Origin: Hydrogenophilus sp.
Lineage (GTDB): Bacteria; Pseudomonadota; Gammaproteobacteria; Burkholderiales; Rhodocyclaceae
Direction: 5' to 3'
Assembly: GCA_026416515.1 (NCBI GenBank)
Contig: JAOAEZ010000001.1
Coordinates: 334,430-398,429 of the forward strand
Length of the DNA stretch: 64,000 nucleotides
Below, in pieces: positions 1 to 8,444 of this stretch (position 1 is its first letter; each line of letters begins with the position of its first letter). The position numbers and the translations under genes were made by a program. The notes under the pieces were generated by a model that worked only from the letters and a program-made list of their open reading frames with translations, made no database searches and had not been told where the DNA came from.

Positions 1-354
1 AGGGTGAGACGGTTGGCAGTGTGGGAGGAGCCTTCTCCTGGTTTTTCATGGCTGGAGGTCTCTTTGGAGACAGGGAGAACGCACCAGATCCGCGCCCATT
101 TGGCTTACGTGCACCATCCGCTGGTGGGGGATGAGAAGTATGGCGATTTCGCGTTGAATCGGGTGTTTGCTAAACGCTGGCCAGGGATGCGCTTGGCGCT
201 GCATGCATACCGCCTTGCTTTTTTTCATCCGCTTTCCGGCGAGGAAATGTCGTTTACAGCGCCCCTTCCTGCCGATCTGACGAGACTTTTGACGGCGTTG
301 GGCCCGCCGAGCCTGGGAGAAGTATATCCGGCGGCGGAGGGAGGGCCGCGTTGA
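1..354 (+). CDS. rluC: 23S rRNA pseudouridine synthase RluC/RluD type, C-terminal part (cut by window start)
   Basis: The reading frame is open from the first base and ends in TGA at 352-354, so only the last 117 residues are visible. They carry the conserved end of the RluA/RluC/RluD family: GRTHQIRAHL, then HPLVGDEKYG, then a basic LHAYRL segment before a short C-terminal tail. This family isomerises uridines in 23S rRNA. The choice of RluC rather than RluD rests on context: in betaproteobacteria rluC lies just ahead of the maf-yceD-rpmF-plsX block, as here. The catalytic Asp and any S4 domain lie outside the window. The last 101 bp overlap the convergent methyltransferase gene. Confidence 0.85.
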   Translation, partial: RVRRLAVWEEPSPGFSWLEVSLETGRTHQIRAHLAYVHHPLVGDEKYGDFALNRVFAKRWPGMRLALHAYRLAFFHPLSGEEMSFTAPLPADLTRLLTALGPPSLGEVYPAAEGGPR

Positions 355-1045
355 AAAGAAAGGTGACCGGCCGGCGAGCGAGCACGGGAGGATGGTGCCG
401 CCATTCGCCGACAGTACGCGTGCGTACCCAACCATCCGGGGCGGTGAGGTGATAGGCGATCGCTAGACGGGTGGTGGGGGAGAGGACCGTGAGGAGTAGG
501 CGCAGCAGACGGTCGTTGCGGTAAGGGGTTTCGATAAAGATCTGCGTGCAGGCGTCTCGCCGGCTGAGGGTTTCGAGTTTCCCGATCGCTGCTCGACAGG
601 CGGTTTCTTTGACCGGGAGGTAGCCGTGGAAGGCAAAACGTTGCGCTGGGAGACCAGAGGCCATGAGCGCAAGCAAAAGACTAGAGGGACCGACGAGCGG
701 TTCCACAGGGATGCTTAGAAGGTGGGCAGCAGCAACGACCGCCGCACCGGGGTCGGCGATCGCAGGGGCTCCGCAGTCGGTGAGGAGGGCGACCGATTCC
801 CCCGCACGACAGGGGGCGAGAGCCATCTGGCACCAGGCGGGGTCGGGGGAGGGGGGGATGGGAGTAAGGATCCATTCGGCGGGGGGAAGAGGATGGCCAA
901 GGCGGCTTAAGTGGCGACGGGCGGCTTTGGGGGTTTCGACGAGAAAACGCCGGGTGGAGTGCAGCCGCACGAGGGTTTCCGCCGGGAGGTGAAGAGCGCC
1001 CTCTTCTGCGATGGGGGTGGGGATCAGGAGAAGGGAGGCTACCAT
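254..1045 (-). CDS. RsmI-like SAM-dependent methyltransferase (tetrapyrrole methylase fold)
   Basis: 263 residues. The start resembles RsmI (LLLIPTPIAEEG), followed by the SAM-site signature DCGAPAIADPGAAVV near residues 90-104 and the GPSS...ASGLPAQRFAFHGYLP stretch typical of RsmI/YraL proteins. True RsmI 2'-O-methylates C1402 of 16S rRNA; this protein lacks the usual IGNLGD loop, so it is better called an RsmI-like paralogue of unproved substrate. Betaproteobacteria often carry such a gene beside maf, as here. The frame runs on after the fold as a Pro-rich tail of about 29 residues that overlaps the end of rluC. No Shine-Dalgarno site is visible before the ATG at 1045. Confidence 0.8.
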   Translation of the reverse strand: MVASLLLIPTPIAEEGALHLPAETLVRLHSTRRFLVETPKAARRHLSRLGHPLPPAEWILTPIPPSPDPAWCQMALAPCRAGESVALLTDCGAPAIADPGAAVVAAAHLLSIPVEPLVGPSSLLLALMASGLPAQRFAFHGYLPVKETACRAAIGKLETLSRRDACTQIFIETPYRNDRLLRLLLTVLSPTTRLAIAYHLTAPDGWVRTRTVGEWRHHPPVLARRPVTFLFNAALPPPPDILLPGSAGPTPSKVSSDRQEGAL

Positions 1046-1100
1046 CCCGTGGGATCAGAGGAGAAGAGCCGCAGGGAACAGCAAGAGGAGAACCATCGCT

Positions 1101-1688
1101 TCATGGGAGGAGAAAGCCCGCTCGTCGCAGCCAACGGGAAACGGTGATCAGGGGTAGCCCTTCGAGGGCGGTGGGATCGCTCGTTTCCACCGCATCGACA
1201 AGGGTAATGCCGAGGGATTCGATTTTGGCGGCCCCTGCACAGTCGAGCGGTTGATCGCGGGCGACATAGCGTTCGATTTCGGCGTCACTGAGGTCAGCGC
1301 GAATGTATACCCGTGTGACGATAGTGTCGAGATGGGTTTGCTCGGCGATAGGGTCGATGAGGGCGACGGCGGTGTAAAACTCAACGCGCTTTCCCCGAAG
1401 GTGCTGCAGTTGGGCGACCGCCCGCTGCGGGGAGGTAGGTTTCCCAAAACGGGTAGAGCCGACCGCAGCGACTTGGTCGCTGCCAAGAACCAGCGCCGGG
1501 TAAGAGAGACGCTGCACCACCGCACGGGCTTTCGCAAGCGCTAGACGCGCTGCTTGCGCTTCCGGGGTTTCGCCTTCGAGCGGTGTTTCGTCGATCTCGG
1601 GGGCAATCGCTTGAAAGGAGAGACCCAGCCGACTGAGAAGGGCACGCCGGTAGGGCGAAGTGGAGGCAAGGATGAGCGGTAGCACCAC
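1101..1688 (-). CDS. maf: Maf family nucleotide pyrophosphatase, YceF type
   Basis: 195 residues, start GTG at 1688 (a second GTG follows at once). It opens with LILASTSPYRRALLSRLGL, the Maf signature; LGSDQVAAVG and the DCAGAAKIESLGI segment complete the active site. Maf proteins hydrolyse non-canonical nucleoside triphosphates. The YceF branch, which prefers m7GTP, is the one found next to yceD-rpmF-plsX, so context and the CAGAAK sequence (not DKAGAYG) point to YceF. It diverges from yceD across 54 bp. A second Maf of the YhdE type is at 40935-41585. The leader is pyrimidine-rich without a Shine-Dalgarno site. Confidence 0.9.
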   Translation of the reverse strand: MVLPLILASTSPYRRALLSRLGLSFQAIAPEIDETPLEGETPEAQAARLALAKARAVVQRLSYPALVLGSDQVAAVGSTRFGKPTSPQRAVAQLQHLRGKRVEFYTAVALIDPIAEQTHLDTIVTRVYIRADLSDAEIERYVARDQPLDCAGAAKIESLGITLVDAVETSDPTALEGLPLITVSRWLRRAGFLLP

Positions 1689-1704
1689 GTTCGAGAGAAG
1701 AGTT

Positions 1705-1733
1705 TTGACAAATAGACCGAAAAATTATATCAT
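1705..1733 (+). promoter_or_regulatory. Sigma-70 promoter of the yceD-rpmF-plsX-fab operon
   Basis: TTGACA at 1705-1710 and TATCAT at 1728-1733 are separated by exactly 17 bp. The predicted transcription start is about 1740, only 3 nt before the yceD ATG at 1743. No Shine-Dalgarno site lies before that ATG, so the mRNA is probably leaderless or nearly so. Confidence 0.7.
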
Positions 1734-1742
1734 CGCGGCCTT

Positions 1743-2264
1743 ATGTCTGATGGTGAACTGCTCCCTTTCGCAAGGTTTGACCCTATCGCGTTTGTACGCT
1801 CGGGAGCGGTGTGGGAAGGGAATATCCCGCCAACCCGCTTGGAGCGCTTGGCTGACCGCTTGGCGATAGGGGAGGGAACGCTCTTCTGCCGGCTCGTTCC
1901 CGAGCGCGACCATGCCCAGCGGGCCGTAACCCATCTCTTTTTGTCGGGTTCGTTGCCGTTGATCTGTCCTCGCTGCTTGAAGAGAGTGACATGGTCCGTG
2001 GCGCTGGAGCGCCGTTTGGTGTGGTTTCGCAGCGAGAAGGCAATTCCCCCGGAGGAGCTGGAGGAGGAGGGGTGGGACGCACGCCTGTTAGAGGAGGATC
2101 TGACGGTAGCGGGGTTGGTGGAGGAGGAGATACTGTTGGCTTTGCCGATAGGAGCGGTGTGTGCGTCGTGTACAATTCCCGCTTCACCACACGCGGGGAA
2201 GCCGATTTCACCGTTCATGGACTTGACCCAAGTGGAGTTTGACGATGGCTGTTCAACAAAATAA
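1743..2264 (+). CDS. yceD: YceD family (DUF177) 23S rRNA accumulation protein
   Basis: 173 residues. DUF177 proteins sit immediately before rpmF in most bacteria, and in E. coli and plants support 23S rRNA accumulation. Visible family marks are the CPRCLKRV motif near residues 75-82, the acidic [19 protein letters not shown] stretch and a second Cys pair (CASC) near the end, which together could bind a metal. First gene of the operon leading into rpmF, plsX and the fab genes; its last 20 bp overlap the start of rpmF, which suggests translational coupling. It has no Shine-Dalgarno site and the promoter at 1705-1733 would make it near-leaderless. Confidence 0.88.
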   Translation: MSDGELLPFARFDPIAFVRSGAVWEGNIPPTRLERLADRLAIGEGTLFCRLVPERDHAQRAVTHLFLSGSLPLICPRCLKRVTWSVALERRLVWFRSEKAIPPEELEEEGWDARLLEEDLTVAGLVEEEILLALPIGAVCASCTIPASPHAGKPISPFMDLTQVEFDDGCSTK

Positions 2265-2424
2265 GAAGTCTCCTTCGAAACGCGGGATGCACCGATCGCA
2301 CGATCGATTGACCGCTCCCCCGTTGGCGGTCGATCCGACAACAGGCGAGGTCTATCGCCGCCATCATGTGACTCCGAGCGGCTTTTACCGCGGCCGGCGA
2401 GTGATCGAACGCGGCGGCGAATGA
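2245..2424 (+). CDS. rpmF: 50S ribosomal protein L32
   Basis: 59 residues, ATG at 2245 ([19 protein letters not shown]), the normal L32 N-terminus. It lacks the four zinc-binding Cys of the C+ form, so this is the zinc-independent type usual in beta- and gammaproteobacteria. It starts 20 bp inside yceD in another frame and its TGA overlaps the plsX ATG by 4 bp, so ribosomal protein and lipid genes are co-translated in one operon, a classical arrangement thought to tie membrane synthesis to growth. Confidence 0.97.
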   Translation: MAVQQNKKSPSKRGMHRSHDRLTAPPLAVDPTTGEVYRRHHVTPSGFYRGRRVIERGGE

Positions 2425-3446
2425 GCGCCTCCGAGCCGGCGCTGGCCGTCGATTGCATGGGCGGGGACCAGGGGGTCGCTGTGACCCTCCCGGCAGTGGA
2501 GGCTTTCTTGGCGCGACGAGGAGAGGCTCGGGTGGTGGCGGTGGGAACCCCAGACCATGTCGAGGGGGCAGCGGCGCGCTTGCGAGAACATTTCGGCGAG
2601 CGGTTTCGATTCGTCGCGGCTTCCCAGGTGGTGGCGATGGATGAACCGCCACAGGTGGCATTGCGAACGAAGCGCGACTCTTCAATGCGCCGCGCGATCG
2701 AATTGGTGCGCGATGGCGAAGCAGTGGCGGCAGTCTCTGCGGGAAATACGGGCGCGCTGATGGCGATCGCTCGCTTTGTACTGAAGACGCTTCCAGGGAT
2801 CGATCGCCCGGCGATCGCGACGGTGTTGCCCGCGCGTACCGGACGGGTGTGGGTGTTGGATTTGGGGGCTAACGTCGATTGCACCGCCGAACATCTCCTG
2901 CAGTTCGGGTTGATGGGAGCGGCGTTGGTGCGGGCCGTTGAGGGGATCGAGGAGCCGCGCGTCGGATTGCTGAATATCGGCGAAGAGGCGATCAAAGGCA
3001 ACCAGGTGGTACGGGAGGCTTCCGAGTTTTTGGCGGCGTCACCGTTAAATTTTGTGGGAAACGTGGAGGATATCTACGCGGGGGCAGCCGACGTGGTGGT
3101 GTGCGATGGTTTTGTCGGCAACGTGGCGTTGAAGACGACCGAGGGGTTGGCGCAGATGTTGGCCGAGTTTTTGCGCGCTGAGTTCCACCGTTCGTGGTGG
3201 ACGCGGTTGGCGGCAGTTGCCGCTTTTCCGGTGTTACAGCGCTTTAAGGATCGCGTCGATCCCCGCCGCTATAACGGGGCGGTGCTGGTGGGATTGCGCG
3301 GGACGGTGGTGAAAAGCCATGGGGCGGCCGATACGTTCGCTTTCGGGTGGGCGCTCGATCGGGCATGGGAGGCAGGACGCCACGGTTTGGTGACGCGAAT
3401 CGCTGACCAGGTGGCGATGTTGGGGCCCAACGGGGAGGGCGCGTGA
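2421..3446 (+). CDS. plsX: Phosphate acyltransferase PlsX
   Basis: 341 residues. PlsX converts acyl-ACP and phosphate to acyl-phosphate, the acyl donor for PlsY in glycerol-3-phosphate acylation. The [11 protein letters not shown]-terminal motif is diagnostic, followed by [27 protein letters not shown] and [17 protein letters not shown], in the expected order. ATG at 2421 overlaps the rpmF stop by 4 bp, and its own stop overlaps the fabH GTG by 4 bp, so all three are translationally coupled. Confidence 0.96.
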   Translation: MSASEPALAVDCMGGDQGVAVTLPAVEAFLARRGEARVVAVGTPDHVEGAAARLREHFGERFRFVAASQVVAMDEPPQVALRTKRDSSMRRAIELVRDGEAVAAVSAGNTGALMAIARFVLKTLPGIDRPAIATVLPARTGRVWVLDLGANVDCTAEHLLQFGLMGAALVRAVEGIEEPRVGLLNIGEEAIKGNQVVREASEFLAASPLNFVGNVEDIYAGAADVVVCDGFVGNVALKTTEGLAQMLAEFLRAEFHRSWWTRLAAVAAFPVLQRFKDRVDPRRYNGAVLVGLRGTVVKSHGAADTFAFGWALDRAWEAGRHGLVTRIADQVAMLGPNGEGA

Positions 3447-4411
3447 AGCGCTTCGCGCGTGTCGCCGGCGTGGCCGGATACCTTCCGGGGAGACCGGTGA
3501 CTAACGACGATTTGGTGGCCCGCGGGATCAATACTTCCGATGAGTGGATCCGGACACGCACGGGGATTCGCCAGCGCCACTTCGCGGCAAGCGAGGAGAC
3601 GACCAGCGATTTGGCAGTGGCGGCGGCCCAGGCAGCGCTGGCAGAGGTAGGGTGGACAGGAAACGATCTCGATCTGATCGTGGTGGCTACGACTACCCCC
3701 GATATGATCTTTCCCAGTACCGCGACGATCGTCCAGGAGCGGGTGGGATGTACTAACGGCGCTCCCGCGTTCGATGTGCAGGCAGTGTGCACCGGATTTG
3801 TCTATGCTTTGGCGTTGGCCGACCAGTTCGTGCGTTTGGGAGAGGCACAGCGGGCGTTGGTGGTGGGGGCGGATACCTTTTCGCGTTTGCTCGATTTTTC
3901 CGATCGAACTACGTGCGTGCTTTTCGGCGACGGCGCAGGAGCGGTATTGCTCGAGGCGGCGGATCAACCAGGGGTGATGGCTACCCGCTTGCACGCCGAT
4001 GGCCGCTACCGCGCGGCGTTGTGCGTGCCCGGACAGACCGCCGCAGGACAGGTGTTGGGCGATCCGTTTGTGCGCATGCAGGGGCAAACAGTCTTTAAGT
4101 TTGCAGTACAGGCGCTGGTGGCGGTGGCAGAGGAGGTGCTGGCCACCGCCCAATTGCCGGCGACAGCTGTCGATTGGTGGATTCCCCACCAGGCGAACGC
4201 CCGCATCCTCGACGCGGTCGCTCGGCGATTGGGGGTGACGCGTGAGCGGGTGGTAGAAACGGTCGCGCTTCATGGGAATACGTCGGCAGCGTCGATCCCG
4301 TTGGCGCTGGCGTGGGCAAATAGCCAGGGGTTGCTGAGCCGCGGGGATTTGGTTTTGTTGTCGGCAGTGGGGGGAGGGTTTACGTGGGGCGCTGCGCTGC
4401 TTCGCTGGTAG
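3443..4411 (+). CDS. fabH: Beta-ketoacyl-ACP synthase III (FabH)
   Basis: 322 residues, GTG start within a GTGA overlap with plsX. FabH condenses acetyl-CoA with malonyl-ACP to start fatty acid synthesis. The catalytic triad is readable: Cys116 in QAVCTGF, His249 in [11 protein letters not shown] and Asn279 in [10 protein letters not shown]. The start [21 protein letters not shown] and the [10 protein letters not shown] motif are typical. fabD begins 16 bp downstream. Nothing unusual in length or residues. Confidence 0.96.
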   Translation: MKRFARVAGVAGYLPGRPVTNDDLVARGINTSDEWIRTRTGIRQRHFAASEETTSDLAVAAAQAALAEVGWTGNDLDLIVVATTTPDMIFPSTATIVQERVGCTNGAPAFDVQAVCTGFVYALALADQFVRLGEAQRALVVGADTFSRLLDFSDRTTCVLFGDGAGAVLLEAADQPGVMATRLHADGRYRAALCVPGQTAAGQVLGDPFVRMQGQTVFKFAVQALVAVAEEVLATAQLPATAVDWWIPHQANARILDAVARRLGVTRERVVETVALHGNTSAASIPLALAWANSQGLLSRGDLVLLSAVGGGFTWGAALLRW

Positions 4412-4427
4412 ATCGGGGGAGAAGGGA

Positions 4428-5378
4428 ATGAGGCGCTTGTTCGTATTTCCCGGACAGGGGTCCCAGCAGGTGGGAATGATGGAGGGGTACGAGGGTTTGC
4501 CGGAGGTGCGCGAGACTTTCGCCGAGGCGAGCGAGGTTTTGGGAGAGGATTTGTGGCGGTTGACGGCAGAGGGACCTGAGACGGTTTTGGCGCTGACGCG
4601 TTATACCCAACCGGTGATGATGACCGCAGGAGTGGCGATTTGGCGCGCGTGGCGGGCGTTGGGAGGGGGATTACCCGATTTTTTGGCCGGCCATAGTTTG
4701 GGGGAGTATAGCGCATTGGTGGCTGCCGAGTCGCTCGCGTTTGCCGATGCGGTGCGATTGGTTCGATTGCGCGCCGAGGCGATGCAGGAGGCAGTGCCCC
4801 CCGGTCAGGGAGCAATGGCCGCTATTTTGGGCTTGCCGCCAGACGAGGTGGAGAGAGTCTGCGCCGAGGTGGCGGGAGAGGAGGTGGTGGCCGCAGCTAA
4901 CTATAATTCGCCAGAGCAGACGGTGATCGCGGGCGATACCGCAGCGGTGATGCGGGCGGTGGAGGCCGCGAAACGGGCCGGAGCGAAACGAGCAATACCC
5001 TTGCCGGTGAGCGCTCCATTTCATTGCCCGCTAATGCGGCCGGCTGCCGAGCGATTGGCCGCAGCATTGGCAGAGATTCCGATTGCAAGACCAAAGGTGC
5101 CGGTGATTCATAATGTAGATGTGGCTGTGCACGACGACCCCGAGGAGATCCGCATGGCACTGGTGGACCAGGCGTGGAGACCGGTGCGGTGGTGCGAGAC
5201 GATCGAGTGGGCGGCGCGCGCAGGGGTAGGGGTCGCAGTGGAGTGTGGGCCAGGGCGGGTCTTAGCGGGATTGACCCGCCGGATCGCGCCGGCAATGGTG
5301 AGTATCGCGTTTGCCGATCGGGCCGCAGTGGAAGAGGCGTTGAGAGCGGAGCGGTCGGCAGGCGCGCCGAGCCGCTAA
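4428..5378 (+). CDS. fabD: Malonyl-CoA:ACP transacylase (FabD)
   Basis: 316 residues. FabD loads malonate onto ACP. MRRLFVFPGQGSQQVGMM opens the protein; the nucleophile is Ser90 in GHSLGEYSAL and the partner is His199 in SAPFHCPLM, with the GAMAAILGL loop between. ATG at 4428 follows a GGGAGAAGGGA ribosome site after fabH. fabG starts 15 bp after its stop, so it is mid-operon. Confidence 0.96.
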   Translation: MRRLFVFPGQGSQQVGMMEGYEGLPEVRETFAEASEVLGEDLWRLTAEGPETVLALTRYTQPVMMTAGVAIWRAWRALGGGLPDFLAGHSLGEYSALVAAESLAFADAVRLVRLRAEAMQEAVPPGQGAMAAILGLPPDEVERVCAEVAGEEVVAAANYNSPEQTVIAGDTAAVMRAVEAAKRAGAKRAIPLPVSAPFHCPLMRPAAERLAAALAEIPIARPKVPVIHNVDVAVHDDPEEIRMALVDQAWRPVRWCETIEWAARAGVGVAVECGPGRVLAGLTRRIAPAMVSIAFADRAAVEEALRAERSAGAPSR

Positions 5379-5393
5379 AAAGGGAGTAAAGGC

Positions 5394-6167
5394 GTGGGTG
5401 ACGAGGAGAGATTAGATGCGCTTTTTCGCCTCGATGGGCAGGTGGCGCTGGTAACCGGGGCGTCGCGGGGGATCGGGGCGGCGATCGCAGGGACATTGGC
5501 CGCAGCGGGAGCTGTGGTGGTCGGAACCGCGACGAGCGAAGCAGGGGCAAAAGCAATCGGTGAGCGGCTGACCGCCCTCGGCAGCGCAGGAATGGGAGCA
5601 GTGCTCGATGTGACCGATGGGGCGGCGGCCGAGGCGTTGGTGCAGCGCGTGGAGGAGCAGTTCGGTCCAATCGCGATTTTAGTGAACAACGCCGGAATTA
5701 CCCGCGATCATCTGGCGGTGCGAATGCGCGAGGAGGATTGGCAGGCAGTCCTCGAGACCAATTTGACCGCGGTGTTTCGCTTGTCGCGGTTGGTCCTGCG
5801 GGGAATGGTCAAGAGGCGATATGGTCGTATCATCAATGTTTCGTCGGTGGTGGCGAGAATGGGAAACGCCGGTCAGTGCAATTATGCAGCGGCTAAAGCG
5901 GGAGTAGAGGGAATGACCCGCGCGCTGGCGCGAGAGGTGGGGAGCCGTAACGTGACCGTAAATTGCGTGGCACCAGGGCTTATCGAGACCGATATGACCG
6001 CTCACTTGAGCGAGGAGCAGCGGGCGCGGTTGATGGCTCCGATCGCGCTGGGACGTTTCGGAACGCCCGCCGAGGTGGCCGCATGTGTGCTCTTTTTGGC
6101 GTCGCCAGGGGCAGGGTATGTAACCGGTACCACACTCCACGTAAACGGCGGGATGTATATGGGGTAA
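5394..6167 (+). CDS. fabG: 3-oxoacyl-ACP reductase (FabG)
   Basis: 257 residues, GTG start at 5394 behind an AAAGGGAG ribosome site. A classical short-chain dehydrogenase: TGASRGIG binds NADPH, NNAG follows, and the catalytic set is Ser151, Tyr164 and Lys168 in the SVVARMGNAGQCNYAAAKAG stretch. It reduces 3-oxoacyl-ACP in the elongation cycle. The N-terminus is about 10 residues longer than E. coli FabG; no better internal start is apparent. It lies between fabD and acpP as in most proteobacteria. Confidence 0.95.
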   Translation: MGDEERLDALFRLDGQVALVTGASRGIGAAIAGTLAAAGAVVVGTATSEAGAKAIGERLTALGSAGMGAVLDVTDGAAAEALVQRVEEQFGPIAILVNNAGITRDHLAVRMREEDWQAVLETNLTAVFRLSRLVLRGMVKRRYGRIINVSSVVARMGNAGQCNYAAAKAGVEGMTRALAREVGSRNVTVNCVAPGLIETDMTAHLSEEQRARLMAPIALGRFGTPAEVAACVLFLASPGAGYVTGTTLHVNGGMYMG

Positions 6168-6174
6168 AGAGGGG

Positions 6175-6201
6175 TTGATTTTCCCTGCCATTTGATAGAA
6201 T
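6175..6201 (+). promoter_or_regulatory. Possible additional promoter for acpP
   Basis: TTGATT at 6175-6180 and TAGAAT at 6196-6201 lie in an AT-rich patch between fabG and acpP. The spacer is 15 bp, shorter than ideal, and a weaker GAATAT (6199-6204) gives 18 bp. An extra promoter here would suit the much higher demand for acyl carrier protein. Moderate to low certainty. Confidence 0.4.
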
Positions 6202-6234
6202 ATATTGACCTTTCCGCAAAAGGAGTTATACCCG

Positions 6235-6477
6235 ATGGACCAAAGTATTGAGCAGCGCGTCAAAAAAGTGGTTGCCGAACAGCTCGGGATCTCTGAGGAT
6301 CAGGTGAAGAACGAATCTTCGTTCGTCGAGGATCTAGGGGCCGACTCCCTCGATACGGTGGAGTTGGTGATGGCGCTCGAAGAGGAGTTTGAGTGCGAGA
6401 TTCCCGACGAGGAAGCCGAAAAGATCACGACGGTGCAGCAGGCGATCGACTATATCGCTGCTCATTTGAAAAAGTAA
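6235..6477 (+). CDS. acpP: Acyl carrier protein
   Basis: 80 residues, acidic and helical. The 4'-phosphopantetheine attachment site is Ser38 in the [12 protein letters not shown] motif. ATG at 6235 is chosen because AAGGAG lies at 6219-6224 with good spacing and because [19 protein letters not shown] is the family N-terminus. It carries acyl chains for fabH, fabD, fabG and fabF, which surround it. A 67-bp gap separates it from fabG and may hold its own promoter. Confidence 0.98.
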   Translation: MDQSIEQRVKKVVAEQLGISEDQVKNESSFVEDLGADSLDTVELVMALEEEFECEIPDEEAEKITTVQQAIDYIAAHLKK

Positions 6478-6493
6478 TCTGAGAGTGCGGAAC

Positions 6494-7741
6494 ATGCGTC
6501 GACGGGTGGTCGTTACCGGCCTGGGCATAGTGTCGCCAGTAGGTAATAACGTGGCGGAGGCGTGGACGCATGTTCTCGAGGGTCGTTCGGGGATTGGACC
6601 GATTACCCGTTTTGACGCTTCAAATTTTCCAGTGCGTATCGCCGGGGAGGTGCGGGGGTTTGAAGTCGGTCAATACTTGCCGAAAAAAGAAGCACGGCGA
6701 ATGGATCTCTTCATCCATTACGGGATCGCGGCGGCTGTGGAGGCGGTCCGCGACGCCGGATTGGTGATCGAGGAGGAGAACGCAGAGCGAGTTGGGGTGG
6801 CAATCGGCTCCGGAATCGGCGGATTGCCAATGATCGAGGCGGTTTACGCCGACTTTTTGGCGGGTGGCCCGCGGAAAATATCGCCCTTTTTCATCCCGGG
6901 CGCGATCATCAATATGATTTCGGGGAATTTGTCTATTCTGCTGGGGGCGAAGGGACCCAATATCGCTGTGGTGACGGCGTGTGCGACCGCATCCCATTCG
7001 ATCGGTGAGGCAGCGCGGTTGATTCAGTACGGCGATGCCGATGTGATGATCGCGGGAGGAGCAGAGGCAACGGTAACGCCGTTGGCGATCGGCGGTTTTG
7101 CCTCGGCGAGGGCGCTTTCGGTGCGCAACGACGCGCCCGAGGCCGCTTCCCGCCCGTGGGACCGAGGACGGGATGGGTTCGTGCTGAGCGAGGGGGCTGG
7201 GGTGGTGGTGCTGGAGGAGTATGAGCACGCGCGTCGCCGAGGAGCGCGAATGTATGCCGAATTGGTGGGCTATGGGATGAGCGCCGATGCCTTCCATATG
7301 ACCGCCCCGTGCGAGGATGGAGAGGGGGCGATGCGCTGTATGCGCAACGCGCTGCGCGACGCGCGGGTGGCCCCCGAGGAGGTCGATTACATCAACGCCC
7401 ATGGAACGTCAACTCCGTTGGGCGATCTGGCCGAAACGGTGGCGATTAAGCGGACGTTCGGCAATCATGCTAAACGGTTGGTGGTGAGCTCGACGAAGTC
7501 GATGACCGGCCATCTGTTGGGAGCCGCCGGAGGAGTGGAGGCGGTTTTTACGGTGTTGTCTGTCTACCATCAGATAGCACCGCCGACGATCAATTTAGAG
7601 GAGCCCGATGAGGGGTGCGACCTCGATTATTGCCCCCATACCGCACGGCCAATGCGCATCAGAACAGCGCTGTCGAATTCGTTCGGGTTCGGGGGGACCA
7701 ACGCGACTTTGGTGTTTCGCCAAATCGATGCGGGCGGGTGA
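6494..7741 (+). CDS. fabF: Beta-ketoacyl-ACP synthase II (FabF)
   Basis: 415 residues from ATG 6494; an in-frame GTG at 6485 would add three residues, but GAGAG at 6481-6485 spaces better for 6494 and [18 protein letters not shown] matches the family. FabF extends acyl-ACP with malonyl-ACP. Catalytic Cys163 is in [10 protein letters not shown]; the two His are in [11 protein letters not shown] and [11 protein letters not shown]. It closes the fab cluster, and the usual following genes (pabC, mltG, tmk, holB) are absent here. Confidence 0.96.
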   Translation: MRRRVVVTGLGIVSPVGNNVAEAWTHVLEGRSGIGPITRFDASNFPVRIAGEVRGFEVGQYLPKKEARRMDLFIHYGIAAAVEAVRDAGLVIEEENAERVGVAIGSGIGGLPMIEAVYADFLAGGPRKISPFFIPGAIINMISGNLSILLGAKGPNIAVVTACATASHSIGEAARLIQYGDADVMIAGGAEATVTPLAIGGFASARALSVRNDAPEAASRPWDRGRDGFVLSEGAGVVVLEEYEHARRRGARMYAELVGYGMSADAFHMTAPCEDGEGAMRCMRNALRDARVAPEEVDYINAHGTSTPLGDLAETVAIKRTFGNHAKRLVVSSTKSMTGHLLGAAGGVEAVFTVLSVYHQIAPPTINLEEPDEGCDLDYCPHTARPMRIRTALSNSFGFGGTNATLVFRQIDAGG

Positions 7742-7766
7742 GGGGGCGGTGGAGGGGGGAATAACG

Positions 7767-8165
7767 TTGCCGGTATCGAGATGGGGATGGGGAGCAGTAG
7801 GGGCGGGAGCGGTCGCATTGGCCGCAGCAGGGTGGGCGGTGGATGCGGCGGGGGTGTGGTGGGCGTTTTGGGCGATGGCTACCACAATAGCGATGCTGGG
7901 AGAAAAGAGAGTGGCGCCGAGAGTCGTGTGGGAGGGGGATCGCTTGCAGTGGCAGCGGCGAGAGCGCGTTGAGGCGCGTTTGATGCAAATCCAACGGGTG
8001 GGGGGGTGGTGGCTGTTGAGAGCTTCCGATCGGTTGGGACGCCAGTACCGCGTGTGGGTAGGCCGCTACCGATTGCCTGAATCGATCGATTGGCAGTTGG
8101 CGATCTACGCTCAGGGGTGGCGGGAGGAGCAGGGCGAAGAGGCAAGAGATAGGGGTTTACAATAA
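7767..8165 (+). CDS. Small membrane protein, YgfX-like hypothetical
   Basis: About 132 residues. Two hydrophobic segments lie near the N-terminus (roughly residues 8-25 and 27-45), followed by a basic, Trp-rich cytoplasmic part. That layout, with the position after fabF, resembles the small YgfX/CptA-type inner-membrane proteins, but I cannot point to a diagnostic motif. The start is uncertain: TTG at 7767 has a GGAGGGGGG ribosome site at good spacing; ATG at 7728 is in frame, overlaps fabF by 14 bp and lacks a ribosome site. The -35 element of the following tRNA promoter overlaps its last codons. Confidence 0.6.
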   Translation: MPVSRWGWGAVGAGAVALAAAGWAVDAAGVWWAFWAMATTIAMLGEKRVAPRVVWEGDRLQWQRRERVEARLMQIQRVGGWWLLRASDRLGRQYRVWVGRYRLPESIDWQLAIYAQGWREEQGEEARDRGLQ

Positions 8166-8183
8166 AGAGGAGCGTGATATAAT
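8156..8183 (+). promoter_or_regulatory. Promoter of the Ala-Glu-Asp-Glu tRNA cluster
   Basis: TTTACA at 8156-8161 and a perfect TATAAT at 8178-8183 are 16 bp apart. The predicted start is near 8190, ten bases before the first tRNA. The -35 box lies in the last codons of the preceding gene, which shows how tightly packed the region is. Confidence 0.75.
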
Positions 8184-8199
8184 AGCTCTTCTCTTGGCT

Positions 8200-8275
8200 G
8201 GGGGTATAGCTCAGCTGGTAGAGCACTTGCATGGCATGCAAGGGGTCAGCGGTTCGAGTCCGCTTACCTCCACCA
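8200..8275 (+). tRNA. tRNA-Ala (anticodon GGC)
   Basis: 76 nt including encoded CCA. Acceptor strand GGGGGTA pairs with TACCTCC (one G-U); the anticodon stem is CTTGC/GCAAG around loop ATGGCAT, giving GGC at 8233-8235, which reads GCC and GCU. The T-arm GGTTCGAGTCC is standard. First of four tRNAs in one unit. Confidence 0.96.
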
Positions 8276-8282
8276 GTGGGTG

Positions 8283-8358
8283 GTCCCTATCGTCTAGAGG
8301 CCTAGGACATCGCCCTTTCACGGCGGTAACGGGGGTTCGAATCCCCCTAGGGACGCCA
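8283..8358 (+). tRNA. tRNA-Glu (anticodon TTC), copy 1
   Basis: 76 nt with encoded CCA. Acceptor GTCCCTA pairs with TAGGGAC; anticodon TTC at 8317-8319. It differs from copy 2 (8445-8520) by paired changes in the acceptor stem and by a U-G versus C-G pair in the anticodon stem. Confidence 0.97.
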
Positions 8359-8365
8359 AAGATGA

Positions 8366-8442
8366 GGAGCGGTAGTTCAGTCGGTTAGAACACCGGCCTG
8401 TCACGCCGGGGGTCGCGGGTTCGAGTCCCGTCCGCTCCGCCA
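8366..8442 (+). tRNA. tRNA-Asp (anticodon GTC)
   Basis: 77 nt with encoded CCA. Acceptor GGAGCGG pairs with CCGCTCC; anticodon stem CCGGC/GCCGG around CTGTCAC places GTC at 8400-8402. It lies between the two tRNA-Glu genes, with only 7 bp to copy 1 and 2 bp to copy 2. Confidence 0.97.
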
Positions 8443-8444
8443 AC

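Noticed and set aside
8194-8388. 64-residue ORF with a LVEHLHGMQ-like translation
   Set aside because: It is the tRNA-Ala and tRNA-Glu genes read as protein, a known annotation artefact.
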